Assembly (NCBI GenBank): GCA_008921705.1
Contig: VFFE01007215.1
Span: forward strand, 1,213,669-1,277,668
Length of the DNA: 64,000 nt
Direction: 5' to 3'
Origin: Burhinus oedicnemus
Lineage: Eukaryota > Chordata > Aves > Charadriiformes > Burhinidae
Below, in pieces: positions 50,401 through 62,260 of the stretch. How positions within the stretch are numbered: the first letter of the stretch is position 1; every line of letters begins with the position of its first letter. The notes below the pieces were generated by a model that was given only the letters and a program-made list of their open reading frames with translations, was not told the origin of the DNA and searched no databases. Position numbers and translations under genes: made by a program.

Positions 50401-50750
50401 TGTTCTGTTCACATTCTGCCAATAATGTGAAATCACATTTCATCCATTTCCAATGATAGCTTTCTCAAACTCTACTATATCCTGTAAGATAGATTTGATA
50501 GCTTGGAGACTGAATAGTATCTAAACCTGTGAGAAATTCTGGTTAAACTGAAATCACTCGCAGTAACCATTTTAGGATGTGCATGTCATGTGTGAACAAA
50601 ACTACAAAAGATTAGTTTAAAACTATTTTCATGGTAAACCATCTCCAACACCTTCTTTCCTCTCAACATTTTAAATAGGGGTAATTTTGTACTTTTTGGC
50701 TATAAAGGTTATTTTCCACTTTGCTTAGAGCCACATACTTTTACAACTAA

Positions 50751-50797
50751 AGTTCTGATCCTGCAAACTATTAAGCATAGGCGTAATTTTACCTAGT
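50751..50797. repeat. Short MITE-like arm
   Basis: GTTCTGATCCTGCAAACTAT then TAAGCATAGGCGTAATTTTAC closely follows the arm 'GCTCTGATCCTGCAAACACTTAAGCACATGCGTAACTTTAC' of a common old repeat of bird and turtle genomes, recalled from memory. It would lie in the 3' UTR or 3' flank of the SLC32-like gene. Confidence 0.45.
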
Positions 50798-50877
50798 AAC
50801 AAAATCTCTTATATACTGACTAACAGAGGAAAAGCATTTATATGATTTGGACCTTATTTGGCTTTCAGGAAACCTTT

Positions 50878-52029
50878 TTACACTCCTCCAAATACTTCAA
50901 GCAGCCCTTTTATTGAGCAAACTATGCCTGCTATGCTACAAAGGAAACCCAAAATAAAAATAGAGATATCTGCACATTTCTCTAAGAAGGATAGTTTTTT
51001 CCATTTAAGTTTTAAATGGAAGAGAGAAGGAAGAAGAAAAGTCATAGCAGCACCTGTTACACTGCCTGTTAAACCCATCAACAGGGCAAAATGTGGTATG
51101 AACATGGCCATCAGCAGAGTTAACAGGAGAAATGAGCCTCTTACACCCAGAGCGAATAGTGGAGACCTGTAATTGGAATGGTTGCCTCTAGAAATACAAG
51201 CATACACAATTTCTGTGGCTGCAAAAAAGGGCAAAGGGTAAGAAAGAAGCGCCTTGGTTAAGAGACACAAATTCACTAGGGTTTGAAGAAATGATGGCAG
51301 GTTGTCAGTAATAACTTCCTTTGTCTCTTCACCCCAGGTCAAGAATGCAGTCAGTGCAAAGGTTGTTTTCAAGACACAAGCGAAAAAGTGAGTCCAATTC
51401 AGCATGCATCTAAATTCCCCTGGGTTTTTCATGTTACCTTCAAGTGTGGGAAGAAATATTTGTGAAGTGTAACTGAAAATGATCACCCCTACAGAGACCA
51501 AGAAGTCCTCAAACTCAACGGAGAGTCTGAATTTTTCCCAGGACCACTGATGTATTTGTGTGAGACAGTAAGTCATCACTACAAGGATGATAATGAAATG
51601 GACCAAGGAGCAAAGCTGGCTGAGTTTGGAAACAATTTTGAGAGTCTTGATAAATACACAAGGCAGCAGTGTAACAAATGCAATTACAGACCAAGTTTTC
51701 TCAGTCACTGGTACATGTGGAAAACTGTGTGACAGCAAGTTCCCACTAACAACCAGATACAAAATACATGTCATGATCAGTTCCATCACTTGGGTCACAT
51801 TGACAACTATGCCACCTAGTTTGGGAGATAGCTTTTTACAGCAGGCATTTGCAATATCTTCATACGTGTCTCTCACTCTTATGAGCTGCCCATCTTCATT
51901 TTCTTCATACAGGCAAGCGATTAGAATTTTGCCTGTGTAACAGCATAATGCTGCAGCCAAGATAATAAGAAACAAGCCACTGTATCCACTGTGGAGAAGA
52001 GCATACGGCAATCCTAGGACAAATATTCC
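50878..52029 (-). CDS. Terminal exon of an SLC32A1 (VGAT/VIAAT)-like vesicular amino-acid transporter; partial gene
   Basis: 383 intact codons plus TAA (50880-50878). The exon opens with GIFVLGLPYALLHSGYSGLF and shows blocks characteristic of the vesicular inhibitory amino-acid transporter: CCYTGKILIACLYEENEDG (29-47), SYTSQIFLP.LEGNM (186-200), NWTHFFACVLK (211-221), ETKEVITDNLP (235-245), KALLSYPLPFFA (259-270) and PHFALLMGLTGS (312-323). About nine to ten hydrophobic segments are visible. VGAT loads GABA and glycine into synaptic vesicles using the proton gradient; this protein likely moves small amino acids in a similar way, but its substrate is not known. Differences throughout, and a shorter loop around 275-292, show it is a paralogue rather than SLC32A1 itself, which is very conserved in birds. 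The start is a splice acceptor (TTTTCAG|GGA), phase 0, where I recall SLC32A1 having its intron. Exon 1 (cytosolic N-terminus and start of the first membrane helix) was not found. Lack of stops over 383 codons argues for a working gene. Confidence 0.88.
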   Translation of the reverse strand, partial: GIFVLGLPYALLHSGYSGLFLIILAAALCCYTGKILIACLYEENEDGQLIRVRDTYEDIANACCKKLSPKLGGIVVNVTQVMELIMTCILYLVVSGNLLSHSFPHVPVTEKTWSVIAFVTLLPCVFIKTLKIVSKLSQLCSLVHFIIILVVMTYCLTQIHQWSWEKFRLSVEFEDFLVSVGVIIFSYTSQIFLPTLEGNMKNPGEFRCMLNWTHFFACVLKTTFALTAFLTWGEETKEVITDNLPSFLQTLVNLCLLTKALLSYPLPFFAATEIVYACISRGNHSNYRSPLFALGVRGSFLLLTLLMAMFIPHFALLMGLTGSVTGAAMTFLLPSLFHLKLKWKKLSFLEKCADISIFILGFLCSIAGIVCSIKGLLEVFGGV

Positions 52030-52060
52030 CTGAAAAGGAAAAAGAGAAAGAAAAGATAGC
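52030..52060 (-). other. Splice acceptor and polypyrimidine tract before the SLC32-like exon
   Basis: The minus strand reads a long T/C tract (TCTTTCTCTTTTTCCTTTTC) ending in AG directly before the GGA codon at 52029-52027. This marks the exon start and excludes the in-frame upstream ATG near 52062 as the true start: a simple open-frame call would wrongly add intronic codons (MLSFLSLFPFQ). Confidence 0.85.
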
Positions 52061-52756
52061 ACAAAATCCCTGAGGCAAAATGTTTACTAGAAGCCACACT
52101 CCCAAACCTGCCCTCCATTGAACATTGCTTTCACCTAACTGCGTGGTGGAAATACCGCTACATTCAGTGAAGCAAGTAACAAGAATGAGAAATGTGTTTA
52201 TTTATGATAAATGAAATTATCAGCAAAAACAACTGCTCCTATCGACACACATGTAATGATAAGCTAGGAAAAAGAGAATGTGACTGAATGACAGTCAGGT
52301 TCCTAATTAATATTTAATGCTGATGTGATTAGAAGCACATTTTAAAAGGTTCATAGGCAGTTATTCAGTCAACATGCGTATTAATGAAACAGGTTCAATA
52401 TAAGTAAAATTAAGCAACTGTAGTATCATCTGTACAAGTTCCATTCAAATTAAAAATAGCACTGTAGAGAGATCCAGTAATGACAATTGTCTTCAGTCTA
52501 TAAAAATTGTTAACAGACCTCTGGAAAGAAAATGTCATTAGAGTGACATCAGACTGCTGGTGTTCCCTCTGCAGCTTCTGTATGCCTCACGCAGCCTTTG
52601 CTCTTGTTAAGTCTACTGCTAAAGTGATTCTTCTCACAGCTGAGATTCTAGAATGTGCAAACTTATTTAGGTGTTTAAAAATACATGTAAAACATACAGA
52701 CATACTTTTCTCTAAACGGTTTCTGAAAGGAACAGAATTATACTTTTTTATCCAGT

Positions 52757-52769
52757 AAAAAAAAAAAAA
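52757..52769. repeat. Poly-A tract (13 A)
   Basis: An uninterrupted A run in the putative intron of the SLC32-like gene. Confidence 0.9.
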
Positions 52770-55607
52770 GTGTCATTTTAGTTTCACAGAACACTGTGTG
52801 TATTTCTTTGTCTTTTTCCTTCTTTCTTCTCTATATTTAAGGACAAATGACACATTTATATGGTTTAATTTCCATTAGCACAAAACAACAAAACCCTTGA
52901 ACAATAGTTATTCGTAAAAAGATCCAATTTAGGAAAGATTTTTCTGTGACATTTCTCTTTTTATGCTACAAAGCTGAAATTAAGCAATGTACATTAGTCA
53001 GACTGGTCAGATGTTTTTGTTCTTGATGGCTAAAGAAAGGTAGGGAGGAAACAAAATACAGTTAACTAGTTCTACAGAAATTTTTACTTCAATATTTCTT
53101 ACAGCACTGATGACATGATGAAATATGAGCATTTGTGCTCATGTTTGCTGTTCTGGCCTGACAGAAGGACTTGACTTGCATCAAGCCTATCTAAACTCTA
53201 TTTCTGACCAAACCTGAGCAACCCCATCTGCTCTGCAAAACCCATGGATCCCCGACAGAAACAGGCCTCCTCACAGAAGGGGTGACCCACTCTTCTCGCA
53301 CTTTCTGAGTGGGTAGTGCCACTGACTGCCTTCAGGAACCAAAGCAGAAGAGGTGAGTTTAACAGTCTAAATCTTAATTTCAGACTTTTCCATCCACAAT
53401 CATGAACATGAGGCCATGAGGGGGACAAGAGTTTCAGGCATGTTTCTGTCTTTGGTGTTTTCTATCAACTCCCTCAGGTTTTATACCCCGCAGACAGTTT
53501 CTGTGAGGGGGCAGTCTAGGAGCCCAGCTCTGCCAGAGCTCATCAAAAAGGTGGGTACTTCTCTCAGCTTTGTAGGGTTCATACCTAGCCCCCCAACTTC
53601 TAAGTGATACAACTACTCCCAGGCCCGATCCGTAAGGAGGGCTCTGAAGAGAAGCAATTTTTCAAACACTAAATAATCATCAATGTATAAAAAGTATTCT
53701 CCTTCTCTTCCAGCCACAAAATAGCATTCCTGCTTGGGCAGATTGTGGGATGAGCATCAACCAGAGAAGAAAGGTTAGAAGTCCTTAAATTAGAGCAGTA
53801 TTTTTTCTCTAAGTCAATGAGTAAAAAGGAGTGTTCTTTGCATAAATGAGCAGCGTTGTCTGTTTCACCAGGCTTCACTCTAGATGCAGATATCTTCAGC
53901 TTTCAGGTGAATTAGAGCTGGAAGAATCAGATTAAATACATGTCCTGGTACATTAAAAAGGTCTATGCCTTTATGTACTGAAATAGAAGTACTTCAGTTA
54001 TTATTACTGATATAATAATAAAGTTATTGACTAGATACCTTTTTTGGTTGTTTTCACTGACTTGATTTACAGCAATGGTTTTGTATAAGTCACAGGTGCC
54101 ATTTCATTTAGGAACTGGGACATTTAACTACACAGCTTGTGGTACTTCAGTCACCCAAATCTCCTCATTCCAGTGGCTTAGCTCCATTCTAATACAGTTC
54201 TCATGACCCAATGAGCTTGCAGTTTAATTAGCATTTCTTTTGTATGTGAACTTCACAGAAGTGTTCAAAATTCTAGCATTTCTGCAGTCTAACAGTCTAC
54301 TTTCTTAAAAAGACTAGATATCTGGCTGTATCTAGATGGCAGGTAGCACATGTGTACCAGTAGCTTTTGGTATCATGCCATTTTCCATTGTGGTTTTGAC
54401 TGACTGGCAAGTTAGGTAGTTGCCTAAAGAACAAAATGTGGGGTTTTCTTCTGTGAAAACAATCCTTGGAGAACATTTACGTAGCAGATTGAGTTTAAAA
54501 GCGTCACAAATAAACCAAGTCTATGAAAAAATCAAGAAGATAAAAGCCAGAGTCGTCTTCCATATTAACGTAAGACCAATGATATTTTCTCAGTTCCCTG
54601 CAGTCTGTAGCAAGCTTATCTCATTTGTTCCATACTCACAGCATTATTATTTTGCCCCTAAACCTGCGTTGGGGAGTTCAAATGATATCTGCTGACCCAA
54701 AGGATCACTGTATAATTAAACCGCAGGTAAGTGTCAGCACAGGCCTTAGCCACACAATGGCTTCTCCCCTGCTGAGTTTAGTCTATTAATGTTTTATGAC
54801 TGGTCTCAACCTAAACCAAAGCATAAGTAAGTCTTTCAGAGACCTTATCACATTAGACAGACATTTACATTCTTCCCCACAGGTGTCTGCTTTTCCGTGC
54901 TTAATTGTTAGTTTAATCAGAGCATAACATAATTCTAACCTCTAACATCTCGTTGGTTTTTGTATCAAATAATTTTATTTGGTACCTAACACAGACCACG
55001 GGATGATAGAGGTGTGGGGGTGTTTTGTTGTTTTTTTTTTAATCTTCTGAATTCAGACCTTATTAAACAAACCCATTTTTTGCACTCTGTATATACTTTC
55101 TTAAAATTATGTGTCAGTGATTGCCAATTTTAAATTGCATACAGTGAGTTTAGAATTTCTACATTGAAACTTTCTACAGAAACTGTAAGTTTTCCTTTCA
55201 GCTGATGTCTTTGACATCTCTTTCCCAGAGTTTGTAAACAATACCTGGTGAGATTTGTGTAGGGGACTTACTGTTTCTGTGTCCTTCAGCTTTGAGTTAG
55301 TAATAGAAAGCAAACATTGTGAACATAACTGGTTTTGCAGCTTTTTGGATACAGAGTATGGTTAGTAGAGAGAAATGGGAGAACTCTGAACATGCCAGTG
55401 CAGTATGTATGTGCTGAAATGACTGTGCTTTTCCTGCCTTGACAGAAATGTTTTTTCCATTTAAAAAAACAAAGTTTCATATATCAGCACGTTGTCAAAT
55501 TTCTACAAAGTATCCAAAAATGTTAGTGATGGCCATGAAAGCTTGAAGAATGAAAGACCCTTTGTCAGACTTCAAAACTCATTTTGGATTTGATATTCTG
55601 TTCTTAC

Positions 55608-55724
55608 CTTTCCAAAAACAATACTTCCTGTTAGGACCATTTCCTGAACACCTGTTACACCATTTGTCAATGCACATTCCGTCCAGCCTGGTCCCAGCAC
55701 TTGCTCTTATTGAGTCTTCTGATC
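55608..55724 (-). other. Candidate cysteine-rich internal exon (speculative)
   Basis: On the minus strand a consensus donor AAG|GTAAGA ends at 55608 and a CAG acceptor lies before 55724, giving a 117-base segment. One frame is open across it with phase 1 at both ends. Its 38 whole codons include DGMCIDKWCNRCSGNGP followed by NRKYCFWK, which has four cysteines. Symmetric phase-1, cysteine-rich exons are typical of extracellular modules, but I recognise no domain. The polypyrimidine tract before the acceptor is poor. It cannot be the missing first exon of the SLC32-like gene, whose intron is phase 0. It may well be chance. Confidence 0.2.
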
Positions 55725-58700
55725 CTGTATTCTCATGTCCAAATTACAGCACAGAAAGCCTTAGCTGTGAGGCATCAATTAAAAATGAGCTGCAAAAGGA
55801 ACCATTCCTTAAATTGCCTCCCAGCTCTTAGTTTTAGTGTTCTGTTTGGGAAGTGTTCCTGTCTGAGTGGTTTTATTTTCAACTGTTCTAGTGCTAGTCA
55901 GTGTTAGCTCTAAATATGCTAGTTTAAGGTATCTGTTTACAAAATAGAATAGCACAGGGAAAAAGCACTCACACAGTTGGATACAGGGGAGAGGGAGTTT
56001 TTGAAATAGTCCTCTATCACGACTCAGCTTGAGTGGTTGTGTTATCTGCCATCGCTCCATCCACCCTCGGTAAGGAGGGACCCCAAGCTTGCCCAGCAGG
56101 CTGCATCTTCCCTTGTCTCCCAAGACATTTGCAAGACTTGGGTATTTTCACCCTAGGCGGAGGATGGAAGTGGCCTGTTCGTTGTCAATGACTGAATACA
56201 TGTGCCTGGGTGGAGGTCCTTGTCAAATACCCAGAGTAGACTTAGCCATAGGCAGCTGGGCCTGTAAAGAAGAAAGGACTGAGGGCTCAGCTGGTGATCA
56301 GCCTTGGAAGAAATGGCAAGGACAAGAGCGTAAAGGCCATGTAAGGAAAGGTCAGTCTCGGCTAGAAGCTATTTATTAGCCTTGTCAGAATACCCCCAAG
56401 CGGAAGCAACCAGGTATGACAGCTACCACCAGAAATTCCCAATCTATCTACAATACAGAACAAGCAGATCAGGATTTCCAAACTGTATCTGCACATTAAA
56501 ACATTTTTGCATTTGTCTATGGTTTGACTGCAATATTTGAACTACATGGGAGTGTTTCCCACACCAGCAAGGCTGGCTGCTTATTTAAAAATACTAGATA
56601 ACTGGATTAGTGTAGAATGCCAAAAATGGTCCTTCCGCTATCATACCACTTTTTGACACTACTCCACCTCAGGGCAAGCATCTCCCCAAGGAATAAAATG
56701 TGTTTAGAAAAATGCATAAATAAGCACAGTCAAGCACTCTGAGAAAATATCAAAATTCCTTAATGTTCAGTTTTAAGACTTTTTAGTCCCCGGTAAAATG
56801 CTTCATTTCATAGGCTGTATTAACCTGAAATATGTCACTTTGAAAAACAAAGCAGATAGATAGAAAGGCAATTAAAAAGTAAAGCAGATCAAATCATGGT
56901 CAGAGTTGAGACATGCCAAAAGACAATGAAATAAAATGGAGTAAAAAGCAATGCTAAAAAAAATAACCAAACAGAGAGAAAAGATTTCACCTTAAGACTT
57001 AATCAGATGGAAAAATAAATTAAGAAATTAAGAAGAATTTAACTGAAAATCATTCAGTTAGTACAGCTCTCCTATATGCAGAGTACATGCTAATATGCCA
57101 GACTGCTGAATTAGCTCTGATTGCCCTTCTCACCATCTGTAGTTACTCCATTGGAACGATTCATTTAAGCCTAACTATTTTCCCAACTATGTATTTGATT
57201 CCCTGCATGAACATGCATTAGGCATAGAAACTATACAGGAAAGCCTCCTTCATGGATCTTCTTGGAAGAGTAGGGAGATAAATTCAAGAACCCTGCTTTT
57301 CAGTAAACTTCCACAAAATATTTAATTATGTTGTTTAGCATTTATTATCATTTAAAATAAATAACTTTCCTGAACCAATGCAAGCCTGTGTTGCTGTGGT
57401 ATTTATTTGAAGATACAACTTTATTAGCACTAAATTAAAAAATATAGCAAATCCCTTAATCTCGTGCCATGATAACAAAGCTACTCGCTTGTTGACCTTT
57501 TTCCTTTCTCAGCCACCACTGTGATCAGATGTATCAGATGTGATAAGATGTATTCTATTGTTGCTCTAATTTTAAAATCAGAAGGATGTGTATTACTGTG
57601 TCAAAATTTGTTTTAAAAGTCTAAATATATTATTTATCTTTCACTGCCTATATTACAGTCTCATCAAAGAATTTTATCAAGTGTGTTTAACAAGGACTGT
57701 AAGGACTTTTTCTCCAAAACCATAATGATTGACACTAATTATATTCCTAGCTTTTTATTCTGTATCAATTAAAATGTGTATTAAAAAGTACATTCTTTTT
57801 CTCAGAATTGTTGCCAGGTTTCACTAGCCAGAATTTAACTAGCTTTTTAAATATTGGAATGATATCCACAATCTCCTGAAAATTCCACATGTAGTAGTGT
57901 TTGAGTAAGAGTATTATCAGGTCAGCTGTATCTTTTGTTACATCTCCCAAACGCAAACTTGCTGGTCATTCTGCTTTCAAAATATTAACAAGATACATTT
58001 TGGCATCCATTTTAAATAGTAACTGCAGTTATCTAATAGTTAATTGTCCAAGTCTAAGCTTGGAAAAAATAGGCACCTCAATTTGTAACTCACAGCTATC
58101 TTAAGATAGGTCGTTAGCAGAGCTGGGGTGAATTTCCTTTCACAGATGCCTGTTTCTTTTGCTGGGCAAGAGAATATGTACACAATGGAGTGTAGACACA
58201 CAGCTCTGAGAGTCAGCTTTTAAGTGTCTTATGCAGAATCACATGATGCTTATCCTGAAAAATTACAAAATGGCCCACTGTTCTCCTGTGCTATGAGCAC
58301 ATCCTTATTCTCTACAGAGACTACTTATGAACAGTTGCAACTTTTTTCAGAGTTAAGAACAATTTTAGAACCTACCTCTACTGCTAATGTAGGAAATTAG
58401 TGTAGCAAAATTCAGTGAGAGATCTCAGAGAAGAGGAAGGTGATCTTACATTAGAAAATCTCTAAGCTGATTTTTCCCACTCTCACATCCACGTACTCAA
58501 CAGCACCGGTGTGTGTCCTAGTGGCTTGGCCAGGATCACTTGCGTGCATCAAGGAGGACAAGGGATGCTGGCAGTCAAGTGCTTACTATCTCTGGTGTTC
58601 ATCTTGACTAGTAATGACAAGCAAATTTTGGATTTACCTTCTATATTCTTCTGGAATGGATGCAGGTTTGCATCTTTTGTCTCATTATTTTGTCTCAATC

Positions 58701-61700
58701 CTCATAAATATTAGGCAAAATTCCTGAATTTCACAGTACTGTTGCTTTCCTTGTCTGCATGTTTTATAGATACTGTCCTCTACCTCATTCCCTTAACACT
58801 TACCTATAGGTCAGTTTTTCTACCTCTCCATTTGAATGAAATCAAATATATGGGGCTCTGTAGCAGTTAACATATACCTTCTGTTTTAACTTTGTTCTGC
58901 TGTTTCTTCTGGTGCTTTTAGACAAGCATACGCAGTCACATATATAGACACATACTTCCATTCATCCTTAATTTATACTACAATTAATATTTCTGTTTCA
59001 GATTTTTACATTAAACCTAGCCTTTTTTCCCCTAATTCCTAAAAATTGGTTTCTTACTGTCCTAATCCCTCAGAGATGTATTTTTTCCTGGTGTCTTTGG
59101 GTTCCTATATCTCTCTGTTACACTTCATAATTTATAATTTACAAGGATTACTCTCACCCTCCCTTTCTCCCTTTTGCTATTTTTTTAAATTTTAATTGAT
59201 ACATTCACTTCACTCTTGAAGTAGGAGGAGTTTTAACACAAGTTTTATTTCTTAATTATGAGATGTGACTTCTGGACATCTCATAAATTCTTGTTAAACA
59301 ACATTCAAATTGCTTTCGCAATTTGCTGTCTGTATTTATTCTTCCTAAACAGTTATCTCTCTTAATTTTCTCCAGGTTTGTAAATTTCACTCTTTTGAAG
59401 TCCCAAGTATATATATTAATGTCCTCTGTTTTCAAATAATGAATTTAATTAGATCCACTGATCTGTTCATCTTTATTCAATGTAATGAGGTTCAAAATAG
59501 AATTACCTCATGTTAGGTTCAATACCTTTTGTGTAAGATAATTATCACCTATCATTTTTAGAAAATTTAATGATGTTTTACTACAGACTGCATACAACCT
59601 CCAGCATAGGTCTTTTAAGATCAAGTCACCAAGAACAATACAAATTTTCTTTCCAGACAATAGCTCTAACACACATAATCATCTCTCTAACATAGAGTGC
59701 CACCCTCACTTCTTTTACCTACATTTTTTTTAATAAACATATTTTACCGAATTATTTTTAAATTCCAGCCACATAAGTCATCTCACCATGTATTTGCAAT
59801 ATCAGTTATATCCTATTTCTTCTTAGCAGTAAGAGTTTCTGGTTCCCTAACTGGCTACCCAGAAACCTGGCGCTGCTCTACAGGCACCAGGAAAAGAATT
59901 CATCTGCTTTCCCACTTGCTTCACAGTTTGTTCACAGCTCAGCTAAGTTTGAATTAAAAAATACTACAAGCTGTTCTGTGGAAAACTTCAAATATTGTCC
60001 ATGGCCTGTATGACCTTAGCAGCAGATCCATCTCCTTAATGTCAGTGAAAAATCTTCCTTTAACTTCAGGGATGGTTGAATTAGACCCCAGCAATCTCGT
60101 TTTTCCTGATTTTTCTTATTCTTTCTCTCTGCCAATGCCAGCCTGTTTTAGCTGCAGGGAGGAAAGTGGCTAAGGTGCTTATTCTGTGATTAATGCCTGC
60201 AATCACCTTATATACTGAGGGAAACTCTAGAAGTGTTGTTCTGTCAATCCTTCAGGTCCCCTAAGCTGATGATAAGGCAGATAGACTGCTCAGGAGATGC
60301 AGTGATAAGATAAGCAAGTAAGGAAGCCGCGTGGTCTGCACTGCAAAATGTATGTGTTCATTTGACTGGCAGAAGCCACTGATTTTGTTCTCTTTTTAGC
60401 GACCAGATTAGTCTTAAGAATCTCCTAAAGATTAGGAAAGGGAACAGAAAAGAAAATGTCTCAACAAAAAAGGAATTGCTGCTAGTGAGTGTGACAGCTG
60501 ATCCCATTGGCTTTGCTATTGGTTTAAATATTTGTTCTGAAACTGAAATAATATGCTTGATGCTTAATTCTGCATCGTTTGATGGAAAATGTTAGTTTGC
60601 ATAAATTCAGAGCTGTCTGCAAGAATGCATTGAATCACACAAAGTCATTCTCCCAAGCAAATTACCTTTTAAGAAAATATATTATTTTACTTGGTCTCAA
60701 AGGAGAAAGCATGCTTTGGTAAAAGAATGAGGGTTTTTATTATGTGTTATGTTGCGGAGAGGAAAAAGATGAAAAAAGTAAGGCAGTCAAAACTAAAACA
60801 AACATTATTTTGAAAGTTAGCAGTGGTGAGCACCATGGGCTAACTGCTTGCTTACTTATTCCTCACATTATAGGTCAGCACAGATTCTCAGATTTTCACC
60901 TGAAGGCAGGCAAGTACTCAAAACATCCAGTACAGCACCATGAGTGAGTTTCCGTGAAAATGTGGTCAAAAGAGCTTCAGGTGAGGCAGAGAGAGGACTT
61001 CGGGAGACTGGAAGCAAAGCAAAGCAGCGGGGAGCCAAATAACTTTGAGTGTGCACTGCCATAACAAAAAGAAGAGTTAAAGTGCATGGAAAGTTCAAAG
61101 TCAGGCTGGGAGAAAGCACTTGGCTTGTTAGGAGTTTTTCTTGAATGCTGCCTGTATGGGACAAGCCACAGTTCCTGTTACTTTTAACAAGTAAGGCTGA
61201 AGAGGAAATGGTAAAAACCAAACCCATACTACAAAGAACTTTGCACTGGAACAAACCTTATGCACTTCTGAGAGGTGAAAAGGAAGCCAGTTTACATCCT
61301 CTGGAAGCTGGGTTATATTTTCTGAAGGCTGGCATAGGATTTGTCATCACTGTATGCAGAATAAAAGGTGACCGAATCCTCCCCTGGCTAATATTACCCT
61401 GTTCTTTCCTCAGCACAGACCCAACCACCAATTTTAGGGGGACTCTTACTCAAGATATAATGATGATATAGCTTGGCATATAAAAGGGAAATCTGTCTTC
61501 CAGCACTGCCTGGAGAGAATACAGTTAATAGTCTGGATGAAGGATGTAAATAGTGGTATACCATTATTTTTGCTCTCTAGGAATCAGTAAACTGATACAG
61601 AGTATCATAGTATCTTTTCTGGAATGCATGAGAAAAGCTGCTGACTTACAATTAGCCTGGGTATAGACAACAAATGTCTACTGCTTTTCCTCTCTTAACC

Positions 61701-62205
61701 TCAGTTAAACTTCAGTAGCAGCCCTGGAGGCTTCAGCCTTTAGGATAAAAGAAGCAGCAACTGATTTTACTTCTGATATTTCATCGTGCACAGATACAGA
61801 TAAAGTTGAGGTTGCAAATGAATTCCCGTAATGGAGGTGTCTCTCTCCTATAATGGCATAAAAGATCACATCATTCTTAAAATTCAATAAAGTAGAATAA
61901 TTCCCCTAATTTCAAGTAGGTTAGACAAATATTCCCAAATGTGTGTACTTAATAATAATGAGAAAAACTAAAGACCAGAAAATAAATGTGACTGAGTTTT
62001 CTGGCATGTCATGAGTACTCAGCATAAAAGCAAAGTTATTTAAGATCTCCTTCTAAAAAAATAAAATTTTGAATATGGTTATGCATTGTGAAACCAGGAA
62101 TATGGCAAATAAAATGCATGACGAAGATGTCTTTTTAAGGTCTCTAGATGTAAAACACTTGAAGTATTACTACTTGAGGAGGTATTTCTCATTCTGTTTG
62201 TACAG

Positions 62206-62260
62206 ACTGTGACATGGTGGACCTCTACTGTCCCACGAACAAAAGTACTGGAGTTATAAA
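62206..62260 (+). other. Candidate short exon with strong splice sites (speculative)
   Basis: The segment is preceded by TTTCTCATTCTGTTTGTACAG and followed by AAA|GTAAGT, both near consensus. One frame reads CDMVDLYCPTNKSTGVI and ends in phase 2. After a possible 78-base intron (62261-62338, ending TTGTTCTGCAG), continuation at 62339 gives a 21-codon tail containing KTWRQNAAWKKP before a TGA at 62402. No protein family is recognised. It could be part of a non-coding RNA, or chance. Confidence 0.22.

Larger units (their letters stand above)
39591..50877. other. Gene-poor stretch between the CR1 copy and the transporter exon
   Basis: AT-rich, with no supported exon. It holds a possible CR1 3'-end relic (42425-42485), poly-T at 43099, a long pyrimidine-rich tract at 46.0-46.2 kb, and two old MITE-like fragments. 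The part just below 50.88 kb should be the 3' untranslated region of the SLC32-like gene. No canonical AATAAA on the minus strand was found close to the stop codon; ATTAAA variants occur further downstream on that strand. Confidence 0.55.

Noticed and set aside
52030..52062. In-frame ATG upstream of the transporter exon (MLSFLSLFPFQ...)
   Set aside because: These codons lie in the polypyrimidine tract of the splice acceptor. Similarity to VGAT starts exactly after the AG.
55605..55710. Alternative phase-0 reading of the 55.6-kb segment (a GW followed by TNG) as exon 1 of the SLC32-like gene
   Set aside because: A Gly-Trp and a Thr-Asn echo the VGAT 'AGWNVTNAIQ' end, and the donor phase would fit. 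However, the spacing to the splice site is wrong, a stop lies about 10 codons upstream of the GW, and no VGAT-like N-terminus or start is present.
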